Shown here: piece after piece, positions 1 through 6,762 of the stretch
Layout: every line of letters starts with the position of its first letter
Numbering within the stretch: the stretch's first letter is position 1
Assembly (NCBI GenBank): GCA_036507695.1
Contig: DATCIR010000348.1
Span: 1-10,718, forward strand
Direction: 5' to 3'
From: JAKEGK01 sp036507695
GTDB taxonomy: Bacteria; Pseudomonadota; Gammaproteobacteria; SZUA-152
DNA length: 10,718 bases
Notes under the pieces: generated by a model
Databases searched by the model: none
The model's input: only the letters and a program-made list of their open reading frames with translations
What the model was told of the DNA's origin: nothing
Translations under genes and position numbers: made by a program

Positions 1-568
1 TCAGATTTATTTTTACTATAGAATTACGTCACAAATCAAGCGACCATCGGCGTGCCTGGCAAACTGGATAACGAACAACGAGTTTGATAAGTTACCGATG
101 TTGCCATGCCGCGACAAACAAGATAAAACGTCAAGATTCAGTCGCCAGCGATGCCATGCAGTAAACCCTGATTCGACGAATGGACAAAAACTTACTGGCG
201 CCATGTCCGCACACTTTGTTGTGTAACTTGTTTGCGTAAACGGCCATGAGCAATCGCGCAGCGAGTTCTCATTTTATAAGCGGCGTTTTTCCAGCCGCTA
301 ACCTACGCAATCGGTCAATCATTTGCTGCATGGGTGGCGCGAAGGATTCTTCCTAAGCTCCCTAGCTTCACTTGGGACAGGGCTCGCGATCACACTTAAT
401 CCAAGTACTCTAACTGATTTTCGAAGGACATGGTTGCTTACAAAAACAGCAATTGATAAGCCGCAAATTACCGCTAAAACCGTTTGAAAAATCGAAAAGT
501 TCAGCTTAACTATATACACCCAGCCGTAAAATCTACTTATCCCCTCAAATTACACAGGAGGAATTGTG
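1..568. other. intergenic region, no convincing gene
   Basis: I see no recognisable gene in this stretch. Short open frames occur on the minus strand (16-204 and 319-519). Neither has a good ribosome binding site or a recognisable family signature. The second would encode one hydrophobic helix near its N terminus from a GTG start at 519, so a small membrane peptide cannot be excluded. A 6-bp inverted repeat (AGCGGC at 279-284, GCCGCT at 294-299, 9-base loop) is present without a following T run. The last part (about 420-550) is AT-rich and must hold the promoter of the downstream Spy-like gene. TTGAAA at 484-489 followed by a TATATA-containing stretch at 511-516 is suggestive, but the spacing (21 bases) is poor. 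Confidence 0.6.
556..561 (+). promoter_or_regulatory. ribosome binding site of the Spy-like gene
   Basis: A perfect AGGAGG lies 7 bases before ATG 569 and only 4 bases before the in-frame GTG at 566. The spacing favours ATG 569 as the true start. Confidence 0.75.
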
Positions 569-1150
569 ATGAACACTAAACCTTGGTCAATAACCACCAG
601 CGGTACATTATTGCCCTTTTTGATACTAAGTCTAGTGTTAAGCGCCGCACCGGCCCTGAGTCTCGCCCAACCCGGCTCAATGACGCGCCCCATGGATGAT
701 GAAATGATGGAACGCATGATGGAAGAGCGTGGTTATGGTCGTGGCTACGGGTATGGACAACATGGGCGCATGGGACCCATGGGTTCCATGACGGGACCTA
801 TGATGATGGGTCCTATGGGACATATGATGGGAATGCTCTCCGGGCTTGATCTCAACGACAAACAACGCGAGCAGATCCGCGCTTTGCAGCGCGATATGCG
901 TAAACAGCATTTTGCGCAGATGGAAAAGATGATGGAGGCGTCGGACAAGCTGGAAGATCTTTATAGCGAGGAAAAACCGGATGCCGAGAAGATCGGAAAA
1001 GTTTATGACGAATTGTACAAATCCAAACGCCAGATGATCCAGCAGCACATCGAAATGCGCAACAAGATCTATGATATTTTAACCAAGGAACAACGGGAAA
1101 AATTCAAAACCAATGACCCCATGGCTCATCGCTTTGGCATGATGTATTGA
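569..1150 (+). CDS. Spy/CpxP-family periplasmic protein, methionine-rich
   Basis: Predicted 193-residue exported protein. Residues 1-33 look like a signal peptide, with a hydrophobic core at about 13-28 and likely cleavage after A33 (SLA|Q). Residues 38-90 form a low-complexity segment rich in Met, Gly and Tyr (16 Met, runs such as GPMMMGPMGHMMGM). From about 91 a helical domain carries two LTxxQ-like motifs, LNDKQ at 95-99 and LTKEQ at 171-175, the hallmark of the Spy/CpxP family. Family members act in the periplasm as ATP-independent chaperones or stress sensors, and related proteins are tied to metal resistance. The Met-rich insert suggests Cu(I) or Ag(I) binding; this is inference. The ribosome binding site at 556-561 selects ATG 569. 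The gene is monocistronic here and converges on the histidine kinase gene with only 37 bases between stops. The family call is firm; the metal role is not. Confidence 0.85.
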   Translation: MNTKPWSITTSGTLLPFLILSLVLSAAPALSLAQPGSMTRPMDDEMMERMMEERGYGRGYGYGQHGRMGPMGSMTGPMMMGPMGHMMGMLSGLDLNDKQREQIRALQRDMRKQHFAQMEKMMEASDKLEDLYSEEKPDAEKIGKVYDELYKSKRQMIQQHIEMRNKIYDILTKEQREKFKTNDPMAHRFGMMY

Positions 1151-1187
1151 TTGTTCTGGTTACGGGTGTTGCAGGGAAGAGGAAAAA

Positions 1188-2693
1188 CTAAACGGCGTGC
1201 TTGATACTTTCAGGGTTGGCTTTCTTATGCGGTAACCAAACCGTGAATACCGAGCCTTTGTTGACCCAGCTCTCCACGGTGATTTCACCGTCCATTTTCT
1301 GGCACAACAGCTGGCTGATGGAAAGCCCGAGCCCGGTTCCGCCAAATTTACCGGCGGTGCTGCTGTCCGCTTGGCTGAATGCGTCGAAGATTCTTCCCAT
1401 TTGCTCAGGCGTCATTCCGATGCCTTGATCGGTCACCTTGATAATGATCCAGTCTTTCCAGTTCTGAAATTTCTTATCCACTTCCAGTTTGATGCTGCCA
1501 TTGCTGGTGAATTTACTGGCGTTACTCAAAAGATTAAGCAATATTTGCCGTAACCGCATATTGTCGGCCCAGATGTCGATGTTCGCGTCAAAACAGTTTA
1601 TTTCCAGGCGATTGTTATTTTTATCCACTAACGGTTTAACAGTCGTCGCCACTTCGCGGATCAGCGTATTCAAACTGAAATTGGAATAGGACAACTCAAG
1701 TTTGCCGGCCTCGATTTTTGACAAATCCAGGACGTCATTAATCAATTGCAGCAAATGCATGGCGGCGTCTTTGATCCTGCGTATATCATTGAGGCTGTCA
1801 TTATGATGCGTTTCGTCGAAATCCTCGGCCAGGATTTCACTGTAACCAATGATCGCGTTTAAGGGTGTGCGCAATTCATGGCTCATATTGGCCAAAAACG
1901 CGCTCTTGGTCTCGTTTGCCGACGTGGCCTTCTGGCGCGCATCCACTTCCAGCTGCAGTTTTTTGCGGGACAACTCCAGTTCAAACAGCCGGTCCATCAG
2001 GCGCGCCGACATGTCCTGAAACGTGCGCGCCAAAGTGCCGACTTCGTCCTGGCGTTTCAGGGTGGTCGAATCCAACACCAGATACTTGTCAGCGGAAACT
2101 CTGGAAACCGCGTCAGACAAATCGTTCAAGGGGTTTACCAGGCGCCGGGTAATGACGTAACTGCCCAGGGAAAGAACGATCAAGGCGAATACCACCGCAA
2201 TGACAATGATGGGTATGGAATCGTCATTAATCATGGACTGCTGGTCCAGATAATACGCCACGTGCGAACTGGCCAGGTGTTTTTGCCCCACAAAAATAGG
2301 ATTAATTATCTCCTTTACCAAACGATTCTTATACCTTGTAGTGCGCACGGTAACGCTTTCGCTGCCGGCAATCGTGGGTATGGTGAACCCAATCAGGTCG
2401 ATATCGGTATGGGTCAGCACCTGTCCATTCGGGCGAATCAATGCCGCGTATGCGTAATCATCGGAGGGAATCGCCGCATTAACCCAGCCGCGCAATACTT
2501 CAAAGTCGTCCGTTAGCAACGCGTCCAGCACCGCGTCAGCCAGTGTTCGCGCCTGATATTCAGCCTGTACCTTGCGAAATTGTTCCAGGCGCGAATCGGC
2601 GTTATAAACCAGCACATAGCCCATCACCGCCAGGGTGAACGTCACGAGCGCAAGCAGGCCGATTAAAAGTTTACCGTGCAGGCCGACTTTCAT
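1188..2693 (-). CDS. membrane sensor histidine kinase (HAMP-HisKA-HATPase), no receiver domain
   Basis: 501-residue inner-membrane kinase. TM1 spans about residues 8-30, a periplasmic sensor domain about 31-158, and TM2 about 159-182. A HAMP linker follows (about 183-235, with DEVG at 216-219), then a short coiled coil (about 236-262). The HisKA H-box is SHELRTPLN with the phospho-accepting histidine at H272. The HATPase domain shows the N-box (LLNLLSNASKF, N387 and N391), the G1 box DQGIG (422-426), an F-box around F436-F439, and the G2 box GGTGLGLS (451-458). The catalytic core is intact and ends without a receiver or Hpt domain, so a separate response regulator is needed; none is encoded here. 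It lies 42 bases downstream of the PhnD-like gene on the same strand, so the two are probably co-transcribed. I infer that the binding protein presents a ligand to the kinase sensor domain. The ribosome binding site before ATG 2693 is weak, so translation may depend on the upstream gene. The ligand is unknown. Confidence 0.92.
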   Translation of the reverse strand: MKVGLHGKLLIGLLALVTFTLAVMGYVLVYNADSRLEQFRKVQAEYQARTLADAVLDALLTDDFEVLRGWVNAAIPSDDYAYAALIRPNGQVLTHTDIDLIGFTIPTIAGSESVTVRTTRYKNRLVKEIINPIFVGQKHLASSHVAYYLDQQSMINDDSIPIIVIAVVFALIVLSLGSYVITRRLVNPLNDLSDAVSRVSADKYLVLDSTTLKRQDEVGTLARTFQDMSARLMDRLFELELSRKKLQLEVDARQKATSANETKSAFLANMSHELRTPLNAIIGYSEILAEDFDETHHNDSLNDIRRIKDAAMHLLQLINDVLDLSKIEAGKLELSYSNFSLNTLIREVATTVKPLVDKNNNRLEINCFDANIDIWADNMRLRQILLNLLSNASKFTSNGSIKLEVDKKFQNWKDWIIIKVTDQGIGMTPEQMGRIFDAFSQADSSTAGKFGGTGLGLSISQLLCQKMDGEITVESWVNKGSVFTVWLPHKKANPESIKHAV

Positions 2694-2735
2694 GGATGGA
2701 ATTTCTCAGACCGGCATTCTTGATTTGCGAGCAAG

Positions 2736-3602
2736 CTAAATGCCCGCATCCGCTTTAAGCTTGCGAATCACTTCCATCACGATCGGATCGTAGGTAACAA
2801 AGCGATGGATCTTCATGGACGCCATGCCTTTCAGAACTTCTTGCCCCGCTGCGTTGGAATCCATCGCACGAAAGGCATCCGCTACTTTCTGCAACTTTTC
2901 CCTGGACATGCCTTTGGGCGCCGCCAGCAGGTTTTCCGGATATTCTTCGGATAACGCGATGGTTTGCAAATCACCGACTTCAATCTTGCGGCTCATTAAC
3001 TTAAACTTCAGCGCGCACATGGAACCGGCCGCGACATCTTGCAACAAAGTTTTGTGCAACGTGCTTTCGAGATTTTGGGTAAATACCTCTTCAACATCTT
3101 TTTTGGTGTCGATGCCATTATTCTGGAACAACGCCCGCGGCGCCACGTAGCCGCCCAGGCTGGTAGGATCCACGAACGCCACTTTCCTGGATTTCAAATC
3201 CTGCAAATCATTCACGCCACTGGATTTGTGCACAAACACGGCGCTGCGGGTCATAATACTGCCGAGTTGGTTTTCAACCTGCACCACGGGCTCCACTAAA
3301 TTTTGTTGCGATAATAAATAAAAAATATAAGCGTCCGCATAAAAGACATCGACCTCCTTGTTTTCCACCGCGCTCTTGATCCGGTCAAAGCCTTTAATTA
3401 TTTTGATTTCCGCGTCTAATCCCGTGTTTGCCTTCAGGTAATCCGCCAGCGGCTGCCAGACCTGGAAAACAAATTTCGGCGGCGCCGGCACTACCACGCC
3501 AATCGTCAGTTTGTTGTCCGGTGATGCCACCGTGATTTGCGCAATCGAAATACACGCCAGCAGCACACCGAGTGTAACAAGCACTTTTTTTATACCCGTC
3601 AT
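2736..3602 (-). CDS. PhnD-like phosphate/phosphite/phosphonate-type periplasmic binding protein
   Basis: 288-residue exported type 2 periplasmic binding protein of the Phosphonate-bd (PhnD) family. The N terminus is a signal peptide with a hydrophobic core at residues 7-21. Cleavage is likely at the AxA-like site near A26. The sequence LLAC at 14-17 also resembles a lipobox, so a lipoprotein is possible. Family features include the first beta strand KLTIGVVVP (31-39), the VDVFYADAY segment (84-92) in the ligand-cleft region, and FVDPTSLGGYVAP (143-155), close to the FVDPxSxSGY motif typical of PhnD proteins. The start ATG at 3602 is supported by AAGGGAG 8 bases upstream on the minus strand. 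No transporter ATPase or permease accompanies it, and the next gene downstream is a sensor kinase. I therefore favour a sensory partner over a transport component. Ligand specificity cannot be read from the sequence, and phosphonate should not be assumed. Confidence 0.88.
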   Translation of the reverse strand: MTGIKKVLVTLGVLLACISIAQITVASPDNKLTIGVVVPAPPKFVFQVWQPLADYLKANTGLDAEIKIIKGFDRIKSAVENKEVDVFYADAYIFYLLSQQNLVEPVVQVENQLGSIMTRSAVFVHKSSGVNDLQDLKSRKVAFVDPTSLGGYVAPRALFQNNGIDTKKDVEEVFTQNLESTLHKTLLQDVAAGSMCALKFKLMSRKIEVGDLQTIALSEEYPENLLAAPKGMSREKLQKVADAFRAMDSNAAGQEVLKGMASMKIHRFVTYDPIVMEVIRKLKADAGI

Positions 3603-3654
3603 TGGTCAGCTCCCTTAAACGTAAAAATTAAAGAAAAATCGGCGAGTTAATTCC

Positions 3655-3678
3655 ATTCTATTTTCGGATTAATAGAAT
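3655..3678. repeat. AT-rich inverted repeat upstream of the PhnD-like gene
   Basis: ATTCTATT (3655-3662) and AATAGAAT (3671-3678) form a perfect 8-bp inverted repeat with an 8-base spacer. It lies 53-76 bases upstream of the PhnD-like start codon, where an operator for a dimeric regulator would be plausible. I do not recognise the motif as a known operator. A role as a binding site is inference. Confidence 0.35.
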
Positions 3679-4100
3679 TTTTCTTGAATGGTATATGAAA
3701 ACAAATGGTCATAAAAACAATAATTTGTTCTGGTTTTCGATTAATTAGCTTTGATTTACCCTATCGCGAGTATAGGCGGATTAACCGGTAATTTCGCTGT
3801 GGGAAAAAATCCATTGCCAGTCAGCAACTAAAAGCTGTTTGATGAACCGATCTCTATACTGGCTTCGGTATTTTCCAGTATTAGCCGGCTTGCCAGAGAG
3901 ACACCCCGTCATTCCTATGAAGCACCTGTACCAGCCAAACACTATCACGTGCCGCTTACCTGAACCATGCTCACCAGGCGTATTGACAGCCCGTGTGAAA
4001 AGCCTGCCACCGGCGATGAGACAGTTTGTTTCCAGTTCAGCTTATACAACGTAGGTCCTGGTTAGGAATTTTCCGCCGTTGCCTAATCACTATGATTTAG

Positions 4101-4114
4101 TTGATTAAAGTCAA
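4101..4114 (+). promoter_or_regulatory. FNR/ANR-type box (TTGAT-TAAA-GTCAA)
   Basis: TTGATTAAAGTCAA matches the FNR/ANR consensus TTGAT-N4-ATCAA at 9 of 10 defined positions. FNR-family control by low oxygen is the standard mode for cbb3 oxidase operons, which supports the call. It is about 280 bases before the likely ccoN start, farther than usual. A transcript starting at the normal distance (about 41.5 bases from the box centre, near 4149) would have a leader of about 245 bases. No good -10 hexamer is visible at exactly the expected place; TAACTG at 4133-4138 is the nearest weak candidate. Confidence 0.65.
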
Positions 4115-4164
4115 AGGATAAGGAAGAAACGCTAACTGGGAGGAGAATTTTTTTGCCATCATAG

Positions 4165-4182
4165 CCCTGCGCTAAAGCAGGG
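4165..4182. repeat. small GC-rich palindrome, possibly a dispersed-repeat remnant
   Basis: CCCTGC (4165-4170) and GCAGGG (4177-4182) form a perfect 6-bp stem around GCTAAA. The flanks (CATCATAG before, ATCCATTG after) recall short dispersed palindromes of the type GTCATTCC...GGAATCC found in many proteobacterial intergenic regions. There is no T run after the stem, so it is not a typical intrinsic terminator. Repeat status cannot be shown from one copy. Confidence 0.35.
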
Positions 4183-4241
4183 ATCCATTGAGGGTATTCA
4201 TCACTCCGGTCCCGGTCAAGTTACTTGCACGGCACCAGAGC

Positions 4242-4271
4242 TTGCCCATGCCGCGGCGGAGATGTTATATT
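4242..4271 (+). promoter_or_regulatory. possible sigma70 promoter for the cco operon
   Basis: TTGCCC (4242-4247, 4 of 6 matches to TTGACA) and TATATT (4266-4271, 5 of 6 to TATAAT) are separated by 18 bases. Transcription would start near 4278, about 118 bases before the likely ccoN start. It could act as an oxygen-independent proximal promoter next to the distal FNR-type site. This rests on hexamer matching only. Confidence 0.3.
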
Positions 4272-4382
4272 GCGGGCGTTCAGTTGAGTGAAAGATTCTT
4301 GGCGAAGCATTTACCCAGGTAAGCCGTTCTTTTTTTTAGCATTTTGTTAGCTTGTACCAGGTGTGGCCCATACAAGCTTCGG

Positions 4383-4390
4383 GGAGGTGA
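4383..4390 (+). promoter_or_regulatory. strong ribosome binding site deciding the ccoN start
   Basis: GGAGGTGA is complementary to the 16S rRNA 3' end and lies 5 bases before GTG 4396. It sits inside the open frame if the upstream in-frame GTG at 4363 is used, which has no comparable site before it. This favours GTG 4396 as the start. Confidence 0.75.
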
Positions 4391-4395
4391 CGATC

Positions 4396-5823
4396 GTGGA
4401 AGCAACAGCGGCAGAACAAAAATACAATTTCGACGTTGTCCGATGGTTCACGGTCGCCACCGTCATCTATTTCGTGGTAGGCACCTTGCTCGGAGTCTAT
4501 ATCGCCGCCGAACTGGCCTGGCCCTACCTCAATTTTGATAGCCCCTATATTTCCTTCGGCCGGTTGCGGCCCTTGCACACCAATGCGGTGATTTTTGCCT
4601 TTGGCGGCTGCGTGTTAATGGGCACGGCGTTTTACAGCGTGCAACGCACCTGCGGCGTGCGCATCTGGAGCGACAAACTGGCCTGGTTTACCTTCTGGGG
4701 CTGGAACCTGATTATCGTGTTGGCGGTTATCACTTTGCCCCTGGGTTTCACCCAGGCCAAGGAGTATGCCGAGCTGGAATGGCCCATCGACATCCTGATC
4801 GCCATCGTGTGGCTGTCCTTCGCGTTTAATTTCATCATGACGCTCGCCAACCGCAAGTCCACCCATATTTATGTCTCCAACTGGTTTTATCTGGGCATGA
4901 TGGTGATGATCACCTACCTGCATGTCGTCAACAGCCTGGCGATTCCAGTGGAGCTTTTTAAATCCTATTCCCTTTTCTCCAGTGTGCAGGACGCGATGAT
5001 TCAGTGGTGGTGGGGTCATAATGCGGTCGGCTTTTATCTCACGGCGGGTTTTCTCGGCATCATGTATTACTTCGTGCCCAAACAAGCGGACCGGCCGATC
5101 TTTTCCTATCGATTATCGGTGTTGCACTTCTGGTCCTTAATGTTCGGCTATGTATGGCTCGGCTCCCATCACCTGCAATACACCGCCCTGCCCGATTGGG
5201 CGGGCTCACTGGGCGCGGCGATTTCCCTGGCGATGATCGTGCCCTCCTGGGGCGGCGCCGTGAATGGCATGATGACCTTGAGCGGCGCCTGGGACAAATT
5301 GCGCACCGACTATGTGTTGCGTTTTCTGATTATGTCGCTGGCGTTCTACGCCATGTCCACCTTCGAGGGACCGGTGATGTCGCTCAAGGTGGTGAACGCG
5401 TTATCCCATTACACCGACTGGACCATCGGCCATGTGCATTCCGGCGCCTTGGGCTGGGTGGGATTGATCGGCGCGGGCGCGGTCTACCACTTGTTAACCC
5501 GTTTGTGGAACGCCGACATTTACTCGGTGAAACTGGTGAACCTGCATTTCTGGCTGGCGACCATCGGCATCGCCATCTATACCATTGCCATGTGGATTTC
5601 GGGCATCATGCAAGGCCTGATGTGGCGTGACTATGATGAGTTTGGCGCCCTTACTTATACCTTCGCCGAATCCGTGGCCGCCATGCATCCTTATTACGTG
5701 CTGCGGGCTACCGGCGGTTTTATTTATTCGGTGGGCGGCCTTATCATGTTATACAACGTGGTGATGACCATACGCCAGGCCAGCAGCGAACCGCGCGCCA
5801 GCGTCGCCGCGGCGCAGGCATAA
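4396..5823 (+). CDS. ccoN: cbb3-type cytochrome c oxidase subunit I
   Basis: Catalytic membrane subunit of the high-affinity cbb3 oxidase; it reduces O2 to water and pumps protons. With the GTG 4396 start it has 475 residues, the usual CcoN length, and begins MEATAAEQKYNFDVV; the in-frame GTG 4363 would add 11 residues. About 12 transmembrane helices are expected, and the sequence is strongly hydrophobic throughout. Conserved ligands are visible (475-residue numbering). H61 in RPLHTN and H348 fit the low-spin heme b ligands. H346 in GHVHSG fits the heme b3 ligand. H208 (WWGHN) with H258 and H259 (GSHH) fit CuB. Y252 in FGYVWLGSHH is the cross-linked tyrosine of the C family, and E324 in TFEGP is the conserved glutamate. 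The gene is first in the operon; ccoO follows after 14 bases. All key residues are present, so it should be functional. Confidence 0.97.
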   Translation: MEATAAEQKYNFDVVRWFTVATVIYFVVGTLLGVYIAAELAWPYLNFDSPYISFGRLRPLHTNAVIFAFGGCVLMGTAFYSVQRTCGVRIWSDKLAWFTFWGWNLIIVLAVITLPLGFTQAKEYAELEWPIDILIAIVWLSFAFNFIMTLANRKSTHIYVSNWFYLGMMVMITYLHVVNSLAIPVELFKSYSLFSSVQDAMIQWWWGHNAVGFYLTAGFLGIMYYFVPKQADRPIFSYRLSVLHFWSLMFGYVWLGSHHLQYTALPDWAGSLGAAISLAMIVPSWGGAVNGMMTLSGAWDKLRTDYVLRFLIMSLAFYAMSTFEGPVMSLKVVNALSHYTDWTIGHVHSGALGWVGLIGAGAVYHLLTRLWNADIYSVKLVNLHFWLATIGIAIYTIAMWISGIMQGLMWRDYDEFGALTYTFAESVAAMHPYYVLRATGGFIYSVGGLIMLYNVVMTIRQASSEPRASVAAAQA

Positions 5824-5837
5824 GGCGGGAGACAATC

Positions 5838-6551
5838 ATGGCTGATAAAATCTACTCCACCAAATTCCAGGACAAAATGGAGCGCAATATCTGGGCGCTG
5901 CTGCTCATGTTGATGTTCATTCTCTCCATCGGCGGCATTGTGGAAATTGTGCCGCTGTATTATCTCGACAACACCATGGAACACAACGCCCGTCCGGAAA
6001 TCATCTGGCAGGCCAAGGACGGACAAACCCTGGATGACTGGAAGCCCGGTGACGGTATCCGCCCTTATACCGCGCTGGAACTGGCCGGGCGCGACATCTA
6101 TGTGCGGGAAGGCTGTTATCTGTGCCATTCACAAATGATCCGGCCGTTCCGCGATGAAAAAGAACGCTACGGACATTATTCGTTGGCCTCCGAATCCATC
6201 TATGACCATCCCCACCAGTGGGGCTCCAAGCGCACCGGCCCGGACCTGGCGCGGGTGGGCGGCAAATATTCCAACGAATGGCATATCCAGCATTTCATCG
6301 CGCCCCGCTCCGTGGTGCCCGAATCGGTGATGCCCAATTATCCCTGGTTTCAGCAGCGCACACTGGATGGCGAAGGCATCGTGGCGCGCATGAAAGCCAT
6401 GCAGACCCTGGGTGTGCCGTATGGCGGCAAGGATATCGACGCGGCGGCGGCCAAGGTGGATGGCAAGACCGAAATGGACGCTATGGTCGCGTATATGCAG
6501 GTGCTGGGCACCATGGCCCGGCTGGATCATGGGGTGGTGTACCGTGAATAA
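5838..6551 (+). CDS. ccoO: cbb3-type cytochrome c oxidase subunit II (monoheme cytochrome c)
   Basis: 237-residue membrane-anchored monoheme cytochrome c that passes electrons to CcoN. One N-terminal transmembrane anchor lies at about residues 18-40 and is followed by VEIVPLYYLDN. The c-type heme site is CYLCH at 93-97, within the highly conserved REGCYLCHSQMIRPFR segment. M165 in ESVMPNYPW is the likely axial methionine. Other family blocks are RYGHYSLASESIYDHP (110-125) and WGSKRTGPDLARVGGKYS (128-145). Between the anchor and the family block GIRPYTALELAGRDIY there are about 20 extra residues (roughly 48-72, rich in charged residues and Trp) compared with the pseudomonad proteins I know, which helps explain the length. 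GGGAG precedes ATG 5838. The stop overlaps or abuts the start of ccoQ. Confidence 0.97.
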   Translation: MADKIYSTKFQDKMERNIWALLLMLMFILSIGGIVEIVPLYYLDNTMEHNARPEIIWQAKDGQTLDDWKPGDGIRPYTALELAGRDIYVREGCYLCHSQMIRPFRDEKERYGHYSLASESIYDHPHQWGSKRTGPDLARVGGKYSNEWHIQHFIAPRSVVPESVMPNYPWFQQRTLDGEGIVARMKAMQTLGVPYGGKDIDAAAAKVDGKTEMDAMVAYMQVLGTMARLDHGVVYRE

Positions 6552-6552
6552 C

Positions 6553-6762
6553 ATGCCTGAGCGCATCAAGGACTATTTTCATACCGATTGGACAGCGATG
6601 AGCTTCCACGACTGGCTGGGCCTGGGCATCACCATCGTCGTGTTTTTTGTCATGATCGCCCTCTATGTTTACATCTTCCATCCGTCGAATAAGGAAAAAC
6701 TGGAAGCCCACCGGCAGATACCACTGGATGATGATGTACTGACGCGGGAGGACCGGAAATGA
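6553..6762 (+). CDS. ccoQ: cbb3-type oxidase small subunit CcoQ/FixQ
   Basis: 69-residue single-helix membrane protein between ccoO and ccoP, the standard place for CcoQ. A hydrophilic N terminus (PERIKDYFHTDWTAM) leads into one transmembrane helix (about residues 22-43, LGLGITIVVFFVMIALYVYIF). A basic then acidic tail follows (HPSNKEKLEAHRQIP, ending LTREDRK). CcoQ stabilises the complex and the interaction with CcoP. ATG 6553 lies one base after the ccoO stop, so reinitiation is plausible. An in-frame GTG at 6544, overlapping ccoO and preceded by a GGGGTGGTG stretch, would add three residues (M-N-N). The stop overlaps the ccoP start as ATGA. Confidence 0.88.
   Translation: MPERIKDYFHTDWTAMSFHDWLGLGITIVVFFVMIALYVYIFHPSNKEKLEAHRQIPLDDDVLTREDRK

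Larger units (their letters stand above)
3603..4395. other. long divergent intergenic region between the PhnD-like gene and ccoN
   Basis: About 790 bases separate the minus-strand binding-protein gene from the plus-strand oxidase operon. The first part (3620-3780) is AT-rich and should contain the minus-strand promoter. The middle part (3839-4054) has a 71-codon open frame with no recognisable protein features and no ribosome binding site, so I do not call it. The last part (4100-4395) holds the regulatory elements of the oxidase operon, listed separately. Other small palindromes include ATACTGG/CCAGTAT at 3856-3862 and 3875-3881. Confidence 0.7.

Noticed and set aside
16..204. 62-codon minus-strand frame at the window start
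   Set aside because: No recognisable motif, no good ribosome binding site, and composition unlike the confirmed genes.
453..466. Possible second FNR-type box TTGATAAGCCGCAA upstream of the Spy-like gene
   Set aside because: Two mismatches, both in the second half-site (CGCAA instead of ATCAA), too weak to separate from chance.
319..519. 66-codon minus-strand frame with one hydrophobic helix near the N terminus
   Set aside because: GTG start without a convincing ribosome binding site, no family recognised, and the rest of the translation looks like random sequence. It overlaps the promoter region of the Spy-like gene. Kept only as a remote possibility.
677..1048. His-rich 123-codon minus-strand frame opposite the Spy-like gene
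   Set aside because: The His runs are the antisense reading of the Met (ATG) codons of the Spy-like gene; it is a shadow frame.
1151..1187. Bidirectional terminator between the convergent Spy-like and kinase genes
   Set aside because: Only 37 bases, and no stem-loop with a T run is visible on either strand.
3839..4054. 71-codon plus-strand frame in the divergent intergenic region
   Set aside because: No ribosome binding site and no domain or signal features; it looks like chance open frame in non-coding DNA.
4363..4395. Eleven-codon N-terminal extension of ccoN from GTG 4363
   Set aside because: The strong GGAGGTGA site lies inside this extension, 5 bases before GTG 4396, and the 475-residue form fits the family length and N terminus.
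5154..5630. 158-codon frame within ccoN, and similar long frames within ccoO, ccoP and ccoG
   Set aside because: Shadow frames created by GC-rich codon use in confirmed genes; Arg/Gly/His-rich translations with no domain.
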